Origin: Dehalobacter sp. DCM | GTDB lineage: Bacteria > Bacillota > Desulfitobacteriia > Desulfitobacteriales > Syntrophobotulaceae | Assembly: GCF_024972775.1 (NCBI RefSeq) | Contig: NZ_CP092282.1 | Location: 2,349,001 to 2,413,000 of the forward strand | DNA length: 64,000 nucleotides | Direction of reading: 5' to 3' | Part shown: piece by piece, positions 7,984 to 16,578 of the stretch | How the letters are laid out: each line of letters starts with the position of its first letter | Position numbering within the stretch: position 1 is the stretch's first letter | Program-made: the position numbers and the translations under genes | Notes under the pieces: generated by a model | What the model was told of the DNA's origin: nothing | The model's database searches: none | The model's input: only the letters and a program-made list of their open reading frames with translations

Positions 7984-8048
7984 CAGAAAGTATAAGTGAC
8001 TTTCTGTTCCAGAAAGTTTGATTCACGTTCTGAATTACATAAGTTCAG
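7984..8048. repeat. Three tandem small inverted repeats
   Basis: CAGAAAGT-7 nt-ACTTTCTG (7984-8006) is followed 3 bases later by CAGAAAGT-7 nt-ACGTTCTG (8010-8032, one mismatch) and then CTGAA-9 nt-TTCAG (8030-8048). They could be three hairpins in RNA from either strand, or spaced half-sites of a DNA-binding protein. They lie downstream of the Nudix terminator and at the 3' side of the small minus-strand ORF. Confidence 0.6.
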
Positions 8049-8096
8049 CTATGGCTGCCGCCTTCGTCTAAGGACTTGGCGCCAGCCAAGTTTTAC

Positions 8097-8225
8097 TTAT
8101 TTTTTTGTTTCGCCCAGACGCTCCACTTGGGGTTCATATATCTCGTTTTTTACCTCTTGGAATTTTTGTTCCATTTGCGGAAATTTATCCGCTAAATCTT
8201 TTCTTCTATCGCTGTTTTTAGTCAA
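8097..8225 (-). CDS. 42-residue charged small protein (TTG start)
   Basis: A short minus-strand ORF beginning TTG at 8225 (MTKNSDRRKDLADKF...) and ending RLGETKK at 8097. The near-perfect Shine-Dalgarno AGGAGGCGAACAGA before the TTG is the main evidence that it is real. The composition is strongly charged and predicted helical, with no Cys and no membrane segment. I do not recognise it. It is transcribed away from the neighbouring plus-strand gene at 8390. A hairpin (ACTTGGC / GCCAAGT, 8074-8091) lies just past its stop but has T's only on the plus-strand side. Confidence 0.55.
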   Translation of the reverse strand: MTKNSDRRKDLADKFPQMEQKFQEVKNEIYEPQVERLGETKK

Positions 8226-8389
8226 ATCTGTTCGCCTCCTATTGAAAATGAGTCATTCGCTATCAGTATCTCCTAATTTCGAAAAATAATGTTTAATCCC
8301 AATGGAAGTGGATCAGGTGAACATTACCTTTTGTGGAAAAATATACTATAACAATAAACGTGAAATACGTGAGTAAAGGAAAATGATCG

Positions 8390-8812
8390 ATGGATTTAAA
8401 ATCGTTGGATGCAGCCAATATCCAATTACGCATCAGTTCAGAAATGATCAAGGAAATGATCGCGAATGAAGAAAAAAAAAGCATACAAGAGCTATCCGTC
8501 ATTTTTGGGACAGAGACGATAACGTTTACGGGGAAACTCAATTGGAAACTTGTCAAAATTCCCTTCGAAATTGTTCTTCGGTTAACCTCGGCCAAGGAGC
8601 GAACCATTTATTTTACTGTTGAAAAATTCGCGCCTATAAATGCCTTGCCAATAAAAAACACATTACTGCAGCGGCCGCCTCTATTAAAATATACGGATCC
8701 TCATTTAGAACTCAATTTGGATGGGATTGCAGCATTAAAGAATATACCTTATGGCCATATCAAAGACGTTCGGATCCAAGATCAAAGCTTTCTTGCCCAA
8801 ATCGGATTCTGA
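8390..8812 (+). CDS. Hypothetical protein, 140 residues
   Basis: A soluble protein beginning MDLKSLDAANIQLRI with an internal pattern of alternating strands (TITFTGKLNWKLVKIPFEIVLRL, then TIYFTVEKFAPINALP). The C-terminus (LELNLDGIAALKNIPYGHIKDVRIQD) recalls lipid-binding DUF2993/LmeA-like beta-rich proteins, but only loosely. It has no signal peptide and no cysteines. TAAAGGAAAATGATCG precedes ATG 8390, giving an acceptable ribosome site. It is convergent with the metallo-hydrolase gene downstream, only 11 bases apart. Function unknown. Confidence 0.7.
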   Translation: MDLKSLDAANIQLRISSEMIKEMIANEEKKSIQELSVIFGTETITFTGKLNWKLVKIPFEIVLRLTSAKERTIYFTVEKFAPINALPIKNTLLQRPPLLKYTDPHLELNLDGIAALKNIPYGHIKDVRIQDQSFLAQIGF

Positions 8813-8823
8813 GCGGAATATAA

Positions 8824-10326
8824 TCATTCATTAGAATGCTTTATGGATTCTAATTTACCGTCCTTTAGTATGGAGATCGGCCCATGCCCACCGCAGACGA
8901 GGCATGGCCGGTTGTTTTTTTCGGCTATTTGATCTAACAAGCCGGTTACCTGCTTCCTCATAACGGTTGCTTTATCGGAATGGACATTGACACTGCGCAT
9001 TAAATAAGGCGCCAGGGAATTAAACTCAGCGCGTTCCGGGGAAAAACCGCTGATATTGACTAAAATGTCGCCGGTAAAGGCCAGGCCATATTCACTGCAA
9101 ACAAAGACCATCTCGCCATAGAGGTGCCCGCCGCTGCCTTCATAAACGGTAAACTCAAGGTGATCCACCCGGAAGCTGCCGATGGGGATCAGATCATCAT
9201 GATCTTCCGGTGTTTCCGGACGATTATCGGCATCGATGATCACAAATTGCTTGGGGTCCGGCGGGGAATAGCCGGAAATGATTTGACTGAGTTTACTGTA
9301 TCCCCAGCCCAAGGCGCTGCTTTCCCGGTAGTCGGGAATCCCATTGGTTTGGCGGCGCAGACTATCCGAACTTTTTTTATTCAAATAGATCGGCACATCC
9401 TGAAACGTGGAAAGAAGACCACAGTGGTCAACATCCGCATGGGTAATCAATACGCGTTTCTTCTGGAAAGCCCATTTCGGGAATAACCGGGATAGCACAT
9501 GGCGCATCTCTTCAGCATAAATGGCGTAACCGGTATCAATCAGCAGCAGTTCATCGGCAGTCTCAAGAACATAGGTATTACTGCCGCAAGGGGGTTGAAT
9601 ATTATACAGCATGACGGAGTCACCGACCGGAATTTTGTCAATATCCACAATAAAATGATCCTGGCGGTATTGACTGATAAACAGGGCAAAACGGCGGATA
9701 TAATCAAACACTTTTTTCGGGCTTTCGCCATTTTCCTCGAGCATCTGCAGGATCCGGTTGGATTCGGATATAAATTCTAATGTTTTTTCTGTTGTTAAAT
9801 GGAGAACTTTTTGCATTTCATTGGCTAATCGGATATAAAATATGGTATTGTCCAGATTCTTTTCAAAATCATCATAGTCGATGATTTCTACCTGATAAAG
9901 TGACGAGATATCTTCCAGCAGCATTTTAATAATATCCGGTTTTTCAATCAACAAACCCATGGTGAAGTCCTGAAACAGTGTGCCATTGGCACTGGAATTC
10001 AGATAAGAGATATTGATATCATACTGATCCAGTATTTTCAGCACAGGGATTACCGCCCCCGGCTTATCTGGTATTTTGATAATGATTTCAATAACCCGGG
10101 CAGGCGCAATTTCATTATTAAGGTAGCCAATCGTCGTCAGCTCTGTTTCTATTTTATCGTGGTTTTCTGCTTGCGCTTCGACATCCAAAAAAAGCATGTG
10201 CAGATCCACCGCTTTGTTATAACTCACCCGTACAATATTTCCGTCATACTTGGCGATGATTTTGGAAGCCAACAGGAATGCACCTGTCTTATCCGGCATA
10301 CGTGTTACATAGGATTTTCTCAGCAT
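8824..10326 (-). CDS. ACT-ACT-metallo-beta-lactamase fold protein
   Basis: A 500-residue fusion. Residues 1-70 (KSYVTRMPDKTGAFLLASKI) and about 78-150 (IIIKIPDKPGAVIPVLKIL) are two ACT-like ligand-binding domains with the typical DKxGA turn. A helical linker follows. The metallo-beta-lactamase domain runs from about 240 to the end, with GSNTYVLETADELLLIDTG, the metal motif H296-x-D298-x-D300-H301 (THADVDHCG), GGHLYGEMVF, AFTGDIL and a terminal CGGHGP. The second metal His of the usual HxHxDH is Asp here. ACT domains sense amino acids or similar small ligands, so an allosterically controlled hydrolase is a reasonable inference. The substrate is unknown. It is divergent from the ABC exporter gene. 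Confidence 0.85.
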   Translation of the reverse strand: MLRKSYVTRMPDKTGAFLLASKIIAKYDGNIVRVSYNKAVDLHMLFLDVEAQAENHDKIETELTTIGYLNNEIAPARVIEIIIKIPDKPGAVIPVLKILDQYDINISYLNSSANGTLFQDFTMGLLIEKPDIIKMLLEDISSLYQVEIIDYDDFEKNLDNTIFYIRLANEMQKVLHLTTEKTLEFISESNRILQMLEENGESPKKVFDYIRRFALFISQYRQDHFIVDIDKIPVGDSVMLYNIQPPCGSNTYVLETADELLLIDTGYAIYAEEMRHVLSRLFPKWAFQKKRVLITHADVDHCGLLSTFQDVPIYLNKKSSDSLRRQTNGIPDYRESSALGWGYSKLSQIISGYSPPDPKQFVIIDADNRPETPEDHDDLIPIGSFRVDHLEFTVYEGSGGHLYGEMVFVCSEYGLAFTGDILVNISGFSPERAEFNSLAPYLMRSVNVHSDKATVMRKQVTGLLDQIAEKNNRPCLVCGGHGPISILKDGKLESIKHSNE

Positions 10327-10478
10327 CGTTTGATCCTTTCGCTATGTTTTATCCTTAATCACTATGATTAACCTCTTGTTGGTTATTAATCCTATTATAT
10401 AATATAATTCAAATGGAATAGCAACATTTTGCCATTCTCACACGTGGTGATCAATAACTGCTGGAAGGAGAGGGTATT

Positions 10479-12275
10479 GTGGGACTGGGAAGAGTACGCT
10501 TCAATGATGATTCCTTGGAATTGCCCAAAATCACCAAGAAAATGCTGATGCGCATTTTCCGTTATTTCATACCATATTGGAAGCTCATGCTGGTTGTTAT
10601 TCTGACCTTGAGTGTTTCCTCCGTGGTCAATCTGGTACCGCCTCTGGCTATCAGGAGTATCCTTGATCACGCCTTACCGCAGCATGATATGCAATATTTG
10701 ACCATACTTTTAGGGATTTCTATTGCGGCTGCCGTAACCAGCGGATTATTGCTCGTGGGCCAAAATTATCTAAAAACGTTAGTCGCCCGGAATATCATCT
10801 ATGACATGAAAAATCAAATGTATCGGCACGTCCAGCATATGTCACTGCGTTTTTTTTCATCCGTTCGATCAGGTGAAATCATTACCCGGATGAACAGCGA
10901 TATCAACGGCGTGCAGGACATGCTGAATCAAACTATCATCAATACCTTAAGCAGTACGTTAACCATGGTGGCCACGGCCGCAGCCCTTTTTGCTATGAAC
11001 TGGAAACTGGCTATTCTGGGTATGGTTATCGTGCCCTTATTTATTTTTCCAACCCGAAAAGTTGGCAAAGTCCGGTGGAAGATCGTATCGCAAACACAGG
11101 AAAAGGTGGATCAGCTTAACCAGCATCTTCAAGAAACATTCAATATCAGTGGGTCGATCCTGACGAAAATATTCAATAAGGAAAAAAGCGATTATGAAAA
11201 ATTTGAAAGGATCAATCTTCAGGACTCCCAGCTGCGGATGAAGGAGTCCTTAGCGGGTCAATGGTTTACCATGACGGTTACGATATTTTCCTTTATTGGC
11301 CCCATGCTCATCTATTTTTTTGGGGGGTATCTTTTTGTCAAAGGCGAGATATCCATTGGGGAAATTGTAGCGTTTGCAGCCTTATTGGCAAAAATGTATA
11401 CCCCCGTAGCCCAGCTTTCGAACATCCATATTAATGTCGTACGATCGTTTGCGCTGTTCCAACGGATTTTTGATTATTTTGACCAGCCCCATGACATTGA
11501 AGACCGTCCCCTGGCGAAAACGATCACCGCAACCGCAGGGAGAATCGATTTTGAACATGTCGCTTTTTCCTATGACCATATGGTCGATGTCCTGCAAGAT
11601 ATTTCATTCACGGTTGAACCCGACACCATGACGGCCTTGGTCGGAGTGAGCGGCGCAGGCAAGACCACAATCACGAACCTGATCCCGCGGTTATATGATG
11701 TCACGGAAGGGGTCGTGAAAATTGACGGGGAAGACATCCGGAACATAACGTTAACATCTCTGCGCAGCCAGATCGGTATTGTTATGCAGGAATCGTATCT
11801 TTTCAATGACACGATTGAAGCAAACTTAAAATATGCCAAAGAAGACGCAACCCAAGCTGAAATCATTGCAGCATGTCAGGCGGCGTATATCCACGATTTT
11901 ATTATGACGCTGTCGGATCAGTACCAGACACTGGTCGGCAACAGGGGAATTAAACTTTCCGGCGGGGAGAAACAACGGATTTCCATTGCCCGCGTGATTT
12001 TGAAGGATCCCAAGATCGTTATCTTTGATGAAGCCACTTCATCCTTGGACTCCGTATCGGAGATGTATATTCAAAAAGCGATGATCCCGCTGTTAAAAGG
12101 AAAAACCAGCATTGTAATCGCGCATCGCTTATCCACCATTCTGGCCGCTGACCAAATCCTGGTTGTGGAAAAAGGGAAAATCGTCGAGTCCGGAAAACAT
12201 GCTGAACTTTTAGCACTGGACGGGATTTATCGAAAGTTATGCGACACCCAGTTTAAAACAGAAGAACACGTTTAA
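10479..12275 (+). CDS. ABC exporter, fused membrane and ATPase domains (MsbA/LmrA type)
   Basis: A 598-residue half-transporter that should work as a homodimer in the cytoplasmic membrane. Residues about 25-320 form six membrane helices (ABC transporter type 1 domain). The ATPase domain (about 355-590) has Walker A GVSGAGKTT, Q-loop VMQESYLF, signature LSGGEKQ, Walker B IVIFDEATSSLD and the H-loop IAHRLST. The start is GTG 10479, with GGAAGGAGAGGG upstream. The cargo cannot be deduced. A 10-bp inverted repeat overlaps the stop codon. Confidence 0.93.
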   Translation: MGLGRVRFNDDSLELPKITKKMLMRIFRYFIPYWKLMLVVILTLSVSSVVNLVPPLAIRSILDHALPQHDMQYLTILLGISIAAAVTSGLLLVGQNYLKTLVARNIIYDMKNQMYRHVQHMSLRFFSSVRSGEIITRMNSDINGVQDMLNQTIINTLSSTLTMVATAAALFAMNWKLAILGMVIVPLFIFPTRKVGKVRWKIVSQTQEKVDQLNQHLQETFNISGSILTKIFNKEKSDYEKFERINLQDSQLRMKESLAGQWFTMTVTIFSFIGPMLIYFFGGYLFVKGEISIGEIVAFAALLAKMYTPVAQLSNIHINVVRSFALFQRIFDYFDQPHDIEDRPLAKTITATAGRIDFEHVAFSYDHMVDVLQDISFTVEPDTMTALVGVSGAGKTTITNLIPRLYDVTEGVVKIDGEDIRNITLTSLRSQIGIVMQESYLFNDTIEANLKYAKEDATQAEIIAACQAAYIHDFIMTLSDQYQTLVGNRGIKLSGGEKQRISIARVILKDPKIVIFDEATSSLDSVSEMYIQKAMIPLLKGKTSIVIAHRLSTILAADQILVVEKGKIVESGKHAELLALDGIYRKLCDTQFKTEEHV

Positions 12276-12294
12276 TCCTCAGACTAAACGTGTT
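12265..12294 (+). terminator. Perfect inverted repeat overlapping exporter stop codon
   Basis: AACACGTTTA / TAAACGTGTT form a 10-bp stem with a 10-base loop, starting within the last codons of the exporter gene. There is no good T-run after it, so this may be a weak terminator or an mRNA 3'-end stabiliser. Confidence 0.45.
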
Positions 12295-12297
12295 ATC

Positions 12298-12430
12298 TGT
12301 TCACGGATGAACAACTGCCGAACATCTATCTACAATATCAAACCTCCGTGTTTATACCAAAATACCGTGTTGACGAAGGCTAGAGTTGGCGCTTCGCTAA
12401 TACCACGGATGGCAAGGAGCGAATAAAAGT
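12298..12430 (+). repeat. Dispersed ACGGAT-hairpin element, copy 1
   Basis: Starts with the palindrome TGTTCA-CGGA-TGAACA (12298-12313) followed by ACTGCCG. It ends with TTCGCT-AATA-CCACGGATGG-CAAGG-AGCGAA (about 12393-12424), a nested hairpin in which TTCGCT/AGCGAA encloses CC-ACGGAT-GG. The same modules recur at 33171, 44456 and 53870 (opposite strand). No coding potential is seen. Confidence 0.65.
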
Positions 12431-12433
12431 GCT

Positions 12434-13333
12434 TTATTCGGCCAGATTAAATAAGTTCGTACTTAAATATTTTTCACCGCGATCCGCAAAGAGAACCACA
12501 ACCAGTCCATGATCAAGATCCTTGATACATTCAAGGGCGGCGACCATGGCAGCACCGCTGCTCATCCCAACGAAGATACCTTCCTGCAAGACAATGGATC
12601 TGGCCATCGTAAACGCGTCTTCAGACTCAATCATCACGGTTTTGTCAATCTTCGATGGGTCATAGATTTCAGGAACAATGGCTTCCTCCATATTCTTTAG
12701 TCCTTGAATATAATGCCCTTTGACCGGATGGGCCTCAACGATTTGAATATCCGGATTTTTATCTTTGAGCCCCATGCCGACTCCCATCAGCGTACCCGAA
12801 GTGCCAAGAGCAGAGACGTAATGGGTGACCAACCCGTTGGTATCGTCCCAGATTTCATTGGCTGTCGTACAGTAGTGGGCCAATTTGTTATATTCATTGG
12901 AGAACTGGTTCGGCATAAAGTATTTTTCAGGATATGTCTGGCAGAGCGCGTGTGCTTTACGGATAGCACCATCGGTGCCCTGGGTCGAATCAGTCAGTAT
13001 GGTCTTTGCCCCAAACGCCTCGATCATTTTGCGACGCTCGACGGATACGGCTTCACTCATTACGATCTCCACAGCATACCCCTTAACGGCTCCGATCATC
13101 GCCAGGCCAATACCGGTATTGCCTGATGTTGGCTCGATAATTGTTTTCCCCGGGGTTAGTGTGCCGCACGCTTCAGCTTGCTCAATCATTTTTAAGGCGA
13201 TCCGGTCCTTAATGCTGCCGGTGGGATTGAATCCTTCAATTTTGGCATACAGCTGAACGTTCGGATTCGGATTCAGCCTGTTGATTCGGACCATCGGTGT
13301 ATGGCCGATGGTTTCAAGAATATTATTGTACAT
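12434..13333 (-). CDS. cysK: PLP-dependent cysteine synthase (O-acetylserine sulfhydrylase)
   Basis: Makes cysteine from O-acetylserine and sulfide in the cytoplasm. The 299-residue protein starts MYNNILETIGHTPMVRI and has the PLP lysine K42 in NPTGSIKDR, the substrate loop PTSGNTGIGLA and the phosphate-binding GTSGTLMG. The C-terminus DRGEKYLST is typical of the CysK/CysM family. The ATG at 13333 is preferred to a GTG 15 bases upstream because the sequence between them is itself the GGAGGAG binding site. CysM-like or cystathionine-beta-synthase-like activity cannot be excluded. It stands alone and is divergent from the IMP dehydrogenase gene. Confidence 0.88.
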   Translation of the reverse strand: MYNNILETIGHTPMVRINRLNPNPNVQLYAKIEGFNPTGSIKDRIALKMIEQAEACGTLTPGKTIIEPTSGNTGIGLAMIGAVKGYAVEIVMSEAVSVERRKMIEAFGAKTILTDSTQGTDGAIRKAHALCQTYPEKYFMPNQFSNEYNKLAHYCTTANEIWDDTNGLVTHYVSALGTSGTLMGVGMGLKDKNPDIQIVEAHPVKGHYIQGLKNMEEAIVPEIYDPSKIDKTVMIESEDAFTMARSIVLQEGIFVGMSSGAAMVAALECIKDLDHGLVVVLFADRGEKYLSTNLFNLAE

Positions 13334-13570
13334 ATGTATCTCCTCCACAAGTCACGCTATCTCTAATATACTACTCGTGCTTCAAGAAATGCAATGGAAA
13401 GATGACATTCCCCAAAATTGATCATAATAATTAAATTTTCTCTTTCTGATCAGGAACAATATATGTTATTATATAAGTTAATAATTTAGTACCCCGTTGC
13501 TGTTTTGCAACCCCATAGCGAAATAATTGCCCACAAGATAGAACGAAACAAAGTAAAAAGGAGAAATACA

Positions 13571-15073
13571 ATGGCTATTTATTTTGATGAACCCTCGCAT
13601 ACTTTTGGGGAATATTTATTAGTTCCCGGCTATTCCTCTACGGAATGTATGCCTGCGAACGTCAGCCTGCAAACCCCGGTGGTTAAATTCAAAAAAGGTG
13701 AGATGTCAGCTTTAAATATGAACATTCCTTTAGTGTCAGCCATTATGCAATCGGTATCCGATGATCGGATGGCGATCGCCTTAGCGCGTGAAGGCGGCAT
13801 ATCGTTTGTTTTTTGCTCTCAGTCCATTGAATCTCAGGCCCAGATGATTGCGCGGGTCAAAAATTACAAAGCTGGTTTTGTGACCAGTGATTCCAATATT
13901 ACCCCGGACAGCACCTTAGCCGACATTTTGGCCTTGAAAGCGAAAACAGACCATTCCACGGTTGCTGTCACGTCAGACGGTACGGCCACAGGCAAACTCT
14001 TAGGTCTCGTGACAACCAGAGACTATCGTGTCAGCAGAATGTCCAAGGATACCAAAGTGAAAGACTTTATGACCAAATTTGAAGATTTAATCTGCGGCAG
14101 TGATCAGATTACCTTGAGTGAAGCTAATGATATTATTTGGGATCATAAATTGAATGCGCTGCCTTTAATCGACAAGAACCAAAACCTGAAATACCTTGTA
14201 TTCCGCAAAGACTATGATTCGCATAAGGAGTATGAGAGAGAACTCCTGGACAGTTCGAAACGGTATATTGTCGGGGCAGGGATCAATACCCGTGATTATG
14301 CCGAGCGCGTACCGGCCTTAGTCAATGCCGGCGCCGATGTTCTCTGTATCGACTCCTCCGAAGGTTTTTCTGAATGGCAAAAGATCACCATCGATTATAT
14401 CCGCAAAGAATTCGGCGATAAAGTCAAAGTCGGTGCAGGTAACGTTGTGGATAAAGAAGGTTTCTTATTCCTGGCTGAGGCCGGCGCTGACTTTGTAAAG
14501 GTCGGGATTGGCGGCGGTTCCATCTGTATCACCCGTGAACAGAAAGGCATCGGCCGCGGACAAGCCACAGCCCTGATTGAAGTTGCCAATGCCCGGGATG
14601 ACTATTTCAAGGAGACGGGCATTTATATCCCGGTTTGTTCTGACGGCGGCATTGTTCATGATTACCACATGACTTTAGCTTTAGCTATGGGAGCTGACTT
14701 TATTATGCTGGGCCGGTATTTCTCCCGGTTCGATGAAAGCCCCACCAGTAAAGTCAATATCAACGGCAACTACATGAAGGAATATTGGGGCGAAGGCTCT
14801 AACCGTGCCCGGAACTGGCAGCGTTATGATATGGGCGGCGACAGCAAACTGTCGTTTGAAGAGGGCGTGGACTCCTATGTTCCGTATGCCGGCAGCTTGA
14901 AGGATAACGTGACGCTGAGCCTGAATAAAGTCCGGTCAACCATGTGCAACTGCGGCGTGCTCACCATTCCCGATCTGCATAAGAACGCGAAACTGACCCT
15001 GGTCTCCGCCACCAGTATCGTTGAAGGCGGTTCCCACGACGTTCTGTTGAAGGATAACAGTTATATTAAATAA
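13571..15073 (+). CDS. guaB: IMP dehydrogenase, Tritrichomonas-like subtype
   Basis: Oxidises IMP to XMP with NAD+, the committed step to GMP. The 500-residue protein has the (beta/alpha)8 fold split by a CBS pair (about residues 100-215). The catalytic loop is [18 protein letters not shown] with Cys319. The flap carries [18 protein letters not shown] (Arg-Tyr dyad). Typical bacterial GuaB has GSICTTR-VVAGVG instead. The version here matches, from memory, the Tritrichomonas foetus enzyme, including the Cys319 number. ATG 13571 has AAAAGGAGAAA upstream. A longer 22-residue extension has no binding site. A terminator follows. Confidence 0.93.
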   Translation: MAIYFDEPSHTFGEYLLVPGYSSTECMPANVSLQTPVVKFKKGEMSALNMNIPLVSAIMQSVSDDRMAIALAREGGISFVFCSQSIESQAQMIARVKNYKAGFVTSDSNITPDSTLADILALKAKTDHSTVAVTSDGTATGKLLGLVTTRDYRVSRMSKDTKVKDFMTKFEDLICGSDQITLSEANDIIWDHKLNALPLIDKNQNLKYLVFRKDYDSHKEYERELLDSSKRYIVGAGINTRDYAERVPALVNAGADVLCIDSSEGFSEWQKITIDYIRKEFGDKVKVGAGNVVDKEGFLFLAEAGADFVKVGIGGGSICITREQKGIGRGQATALIEVANARDDYFKETGIYIPVCSDGGIVHDYHMTLALAMGADFIMLGRYFSRFDESPTSKVNINGNYMKEYWGEGSNRARNWQRYDMGGDSKLSFEEGVDSYVPYAGSLKDNVTLSLNKVRSTMCNCGVLTIPDLHKNAKLTLVSATSIVEGGSHDVLLKDNSYIK

Positions 15074-15110
15074 GGCTGCATAATACAAGAAATAATAGGA
15101 CGAAAAATAG

Positions 15111-15150
15111 GCACCTTCGATTGATTAAGGTCAATACGGAGGTGTTTTTT
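15111..15150 (+). terminator. Intrinsic terminator after IMP dehydrogenase gene
   Basis: CACCTTCG / CGGAGGTG (one G-T pair) enclose a 17-base loop and are followed by TTTTTTCTGTTTT. Confidence 0.8.
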
Positions 15151-15340
15151 CTGTTTTGGATTTATTTATTTTGAAACAGCTTAATTGCTGGTTAACTTGA
15201 GAGAATTATGTCTCAAAAAAGGAATTCGGCAATTTGCCCAGAAATAACATTTATATCCATTGCTATTAGTCAGGTCTCGATGAAATCTAGCTTGGTAGTA
15301 CAATGAGATTAATTGAATTCCATATAATAGTATTTCAAAT
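15151..15340. other. AT-rich gap without a supported gene
   Basis: Open frames here on either strand are short, lack ribosome binding sites and have no recognisable content. The composition is distinctly more AT-rich than the flanking guaB gene and marks the start of the disturbed 15-23 kb region. Confidence 0.5.
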
Positions 15341-15498
15341 GAGAACGCCCAAATGTCGATATCGGTATTTGCACATGTCACATCTGGCTCGGATTAATTG
15401 ACAAAGGATATAATCCAAAAGTTACTGTAGTCGAAGATTTTGGGAGAGAAGTTTGGAAATTTCTATATAACTCGATGAAATATCTTCTCTCACTTTAA
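15341..15498 (+). pseudogene. Start-less gene remnant, C-terminal fragment
   Basis: A 52-codon open stretch between two stops reads as good protein: a Cys-rich ICTCHIWLGLIDKGY, then NPKVTVVEDFGREVW and KFLYNSMKYLLSL before TAA 15496. There is no ATG, GTG or TTG near its beginning and no upstream continuation in another frame that I could recognise, so it looks like the 3' end of a decayed gene. The family is not recognised. Confidence 0.4.
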
Positions 15499-15563
15499 AA
15501 AATAGGCTATTTTTAAAATTACTAAACTAGATGACTAAGGGCCTAAAACAGGGAATTTTAAAC
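15497..15563 (+). repeat. Imperfect direct repeat, left copy
   Basis: About 66 bases sharing roughly three quarters of positions with 22753-22819, including the blocks CTATTTT, AAAATNACTAMACTAGAT and CTAAAACRG. The two copies lie in the same orientation about 7.2 kb apart and bracket the lipoprotein, YdcF and REC signalling genes. Confidence 0.6.
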
Positions 15564-15629
15564 TGGCTGAGAGTAGTAAGGAGACATTATTAACTATGGT
15601 TAACTATAAATAGGGATAGGAGTGGGATT

Positions 15630-16091
15630 TTGAAAAAAATTAAAATACCTTATCTTATAGTTTTTTTAAGTATTTTTTTCGTTTTACTCTTTGCCGGTTG
15701 TTCCACTAATACGGTATCACGATCCCCGGAAGAGTTGGATAAAATTACATTGAAGGTTATGACCAAGTCTCAATTGCCTGAGGGAATAGGGTATTCTATA
15801 AAATTAACTAACGGTAGTCCATTCGTAATTAAACAAAATAACGTATATATCGGCTATATCTATAGAATTGGGGATAATAGCAATTCGTTTACTGAGGCCA
15901 AAATTGAAGCCGAGGGAAATAAGCTGGACATTGCCCCTGGGGAGGAGGTCATTTTGAACGCATTTATACCTGAAGGTATCTATAACAGTGACAAGGTCGA
16001 TCTTAGTGTACTTCGATACGAAATAAAAGGTTACATTGACGAAGTCAAAGACAATAACAAGTTTGCTCGATTAGGGTATGACTTGGATTGA
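15630..16091 (+). CDS. Hypothetical lipoprotein, 153 residues
   Basis: A secreted, lipid-anchored protein. It has a basic start (MKKIKIP), a hydrophobic stretch and the lipobox LFAGC near residue 24, followed by a beta-rich domain of about 120 residues (SIKLTNGSPFVIKQNNVYIGY, then APGEEVILNAFIPEG) reminiscent of small immunoglobulin-like extracellular domains. The start is TTG 15630, with GATAGGAGTGGG upstream. It overlaps the possible early start of the next gene, so the two are probably one transcript. Function unknown. Confidence 0.75.
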   Translation: MKKIKIPYLIVFLSIFFVLLFAGCSTNTVSRSPEELDKITLKVMTKSQLPEGIGYSIKLTNGSPFVIKQNNVYIGYIYRIGDNSNSFTEAKIEAEGNKLDIAPGEEVILNAFIPEGIYNSDKVDLSVLRYEIKGYIDEVKDNNKFARLGYDLD

Positions 16092-16110
16092 CTTAAAGGG
16101 GTTATGCCAT

Positions 16111-16564
16111 ATGGATCTTAATTATAGTAGTCAAATCATGATTGGGCTTTTCTGTTTGATAGTTATCATTATTCTTTTCTTGAGAAAGAGGATGGTGGGG
16201 GAACTATTGTGTAAGGTATCTCTATCACGGTTTCGCTATTTCTATCTAGTTTTTAGTATGCTTATTCTATATCAAGGATGCAAAGGACTTTATATTGCCT
16301 TGTACTATCAAGGCTATCTTTCGGACTATTCCGTATACAGTTTGATATCAAAATTATTGGGAACAGTATGTTGTTTAACACTGTTTTTCACATCAAAAAT
16401 TTATATCGGTTTAAAAGGTATAGCTATCCCATATATTCCATTTTTTTCCTGATAGCCAAATAACAAATTATGAAATCAAATCGAATACGCTTATTCTAAA
16501 GAGAAGAGGGAAGCGAGAATTCAGAATTAAAATTGAACCAAAAGATGTTATTAATATTTTATAA
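16111..16564 (+). pseudogene. Membrane protein gene with single-base frameshift in a T-run
   Basis: From ATG 16111 (MDLNYSSQIMIGLFC) the frame encodes three or four membrane helices and stops at TGA 16450-16452. Just before the stop is a run of seven T's (16441-16447). Reading one base fewer there, the frame continues as PDSQITNYEIKSNTLIL, KRRGKREFRIKIEPKD and VINIL to TAA 16562-16564, a convincing soluble tail as in small DUF5673-like membrane proteins. The intact product would be about 150 residues. This may be a real pseudogene, a phase-variable homopolymer or a sequencing error. It follows the lipoprotein gene by 19 bases. Confidence 0.7.
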
Positions 16565-16578
16565 TTGCAGCGTGAAGG

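Noticed and set aside
7984-8048. The tandem repeats as a CRISPR array.
   Set aside because: Repeat units are only 8 bases, and the 'spacers' are hairpin loops of 7 bases.
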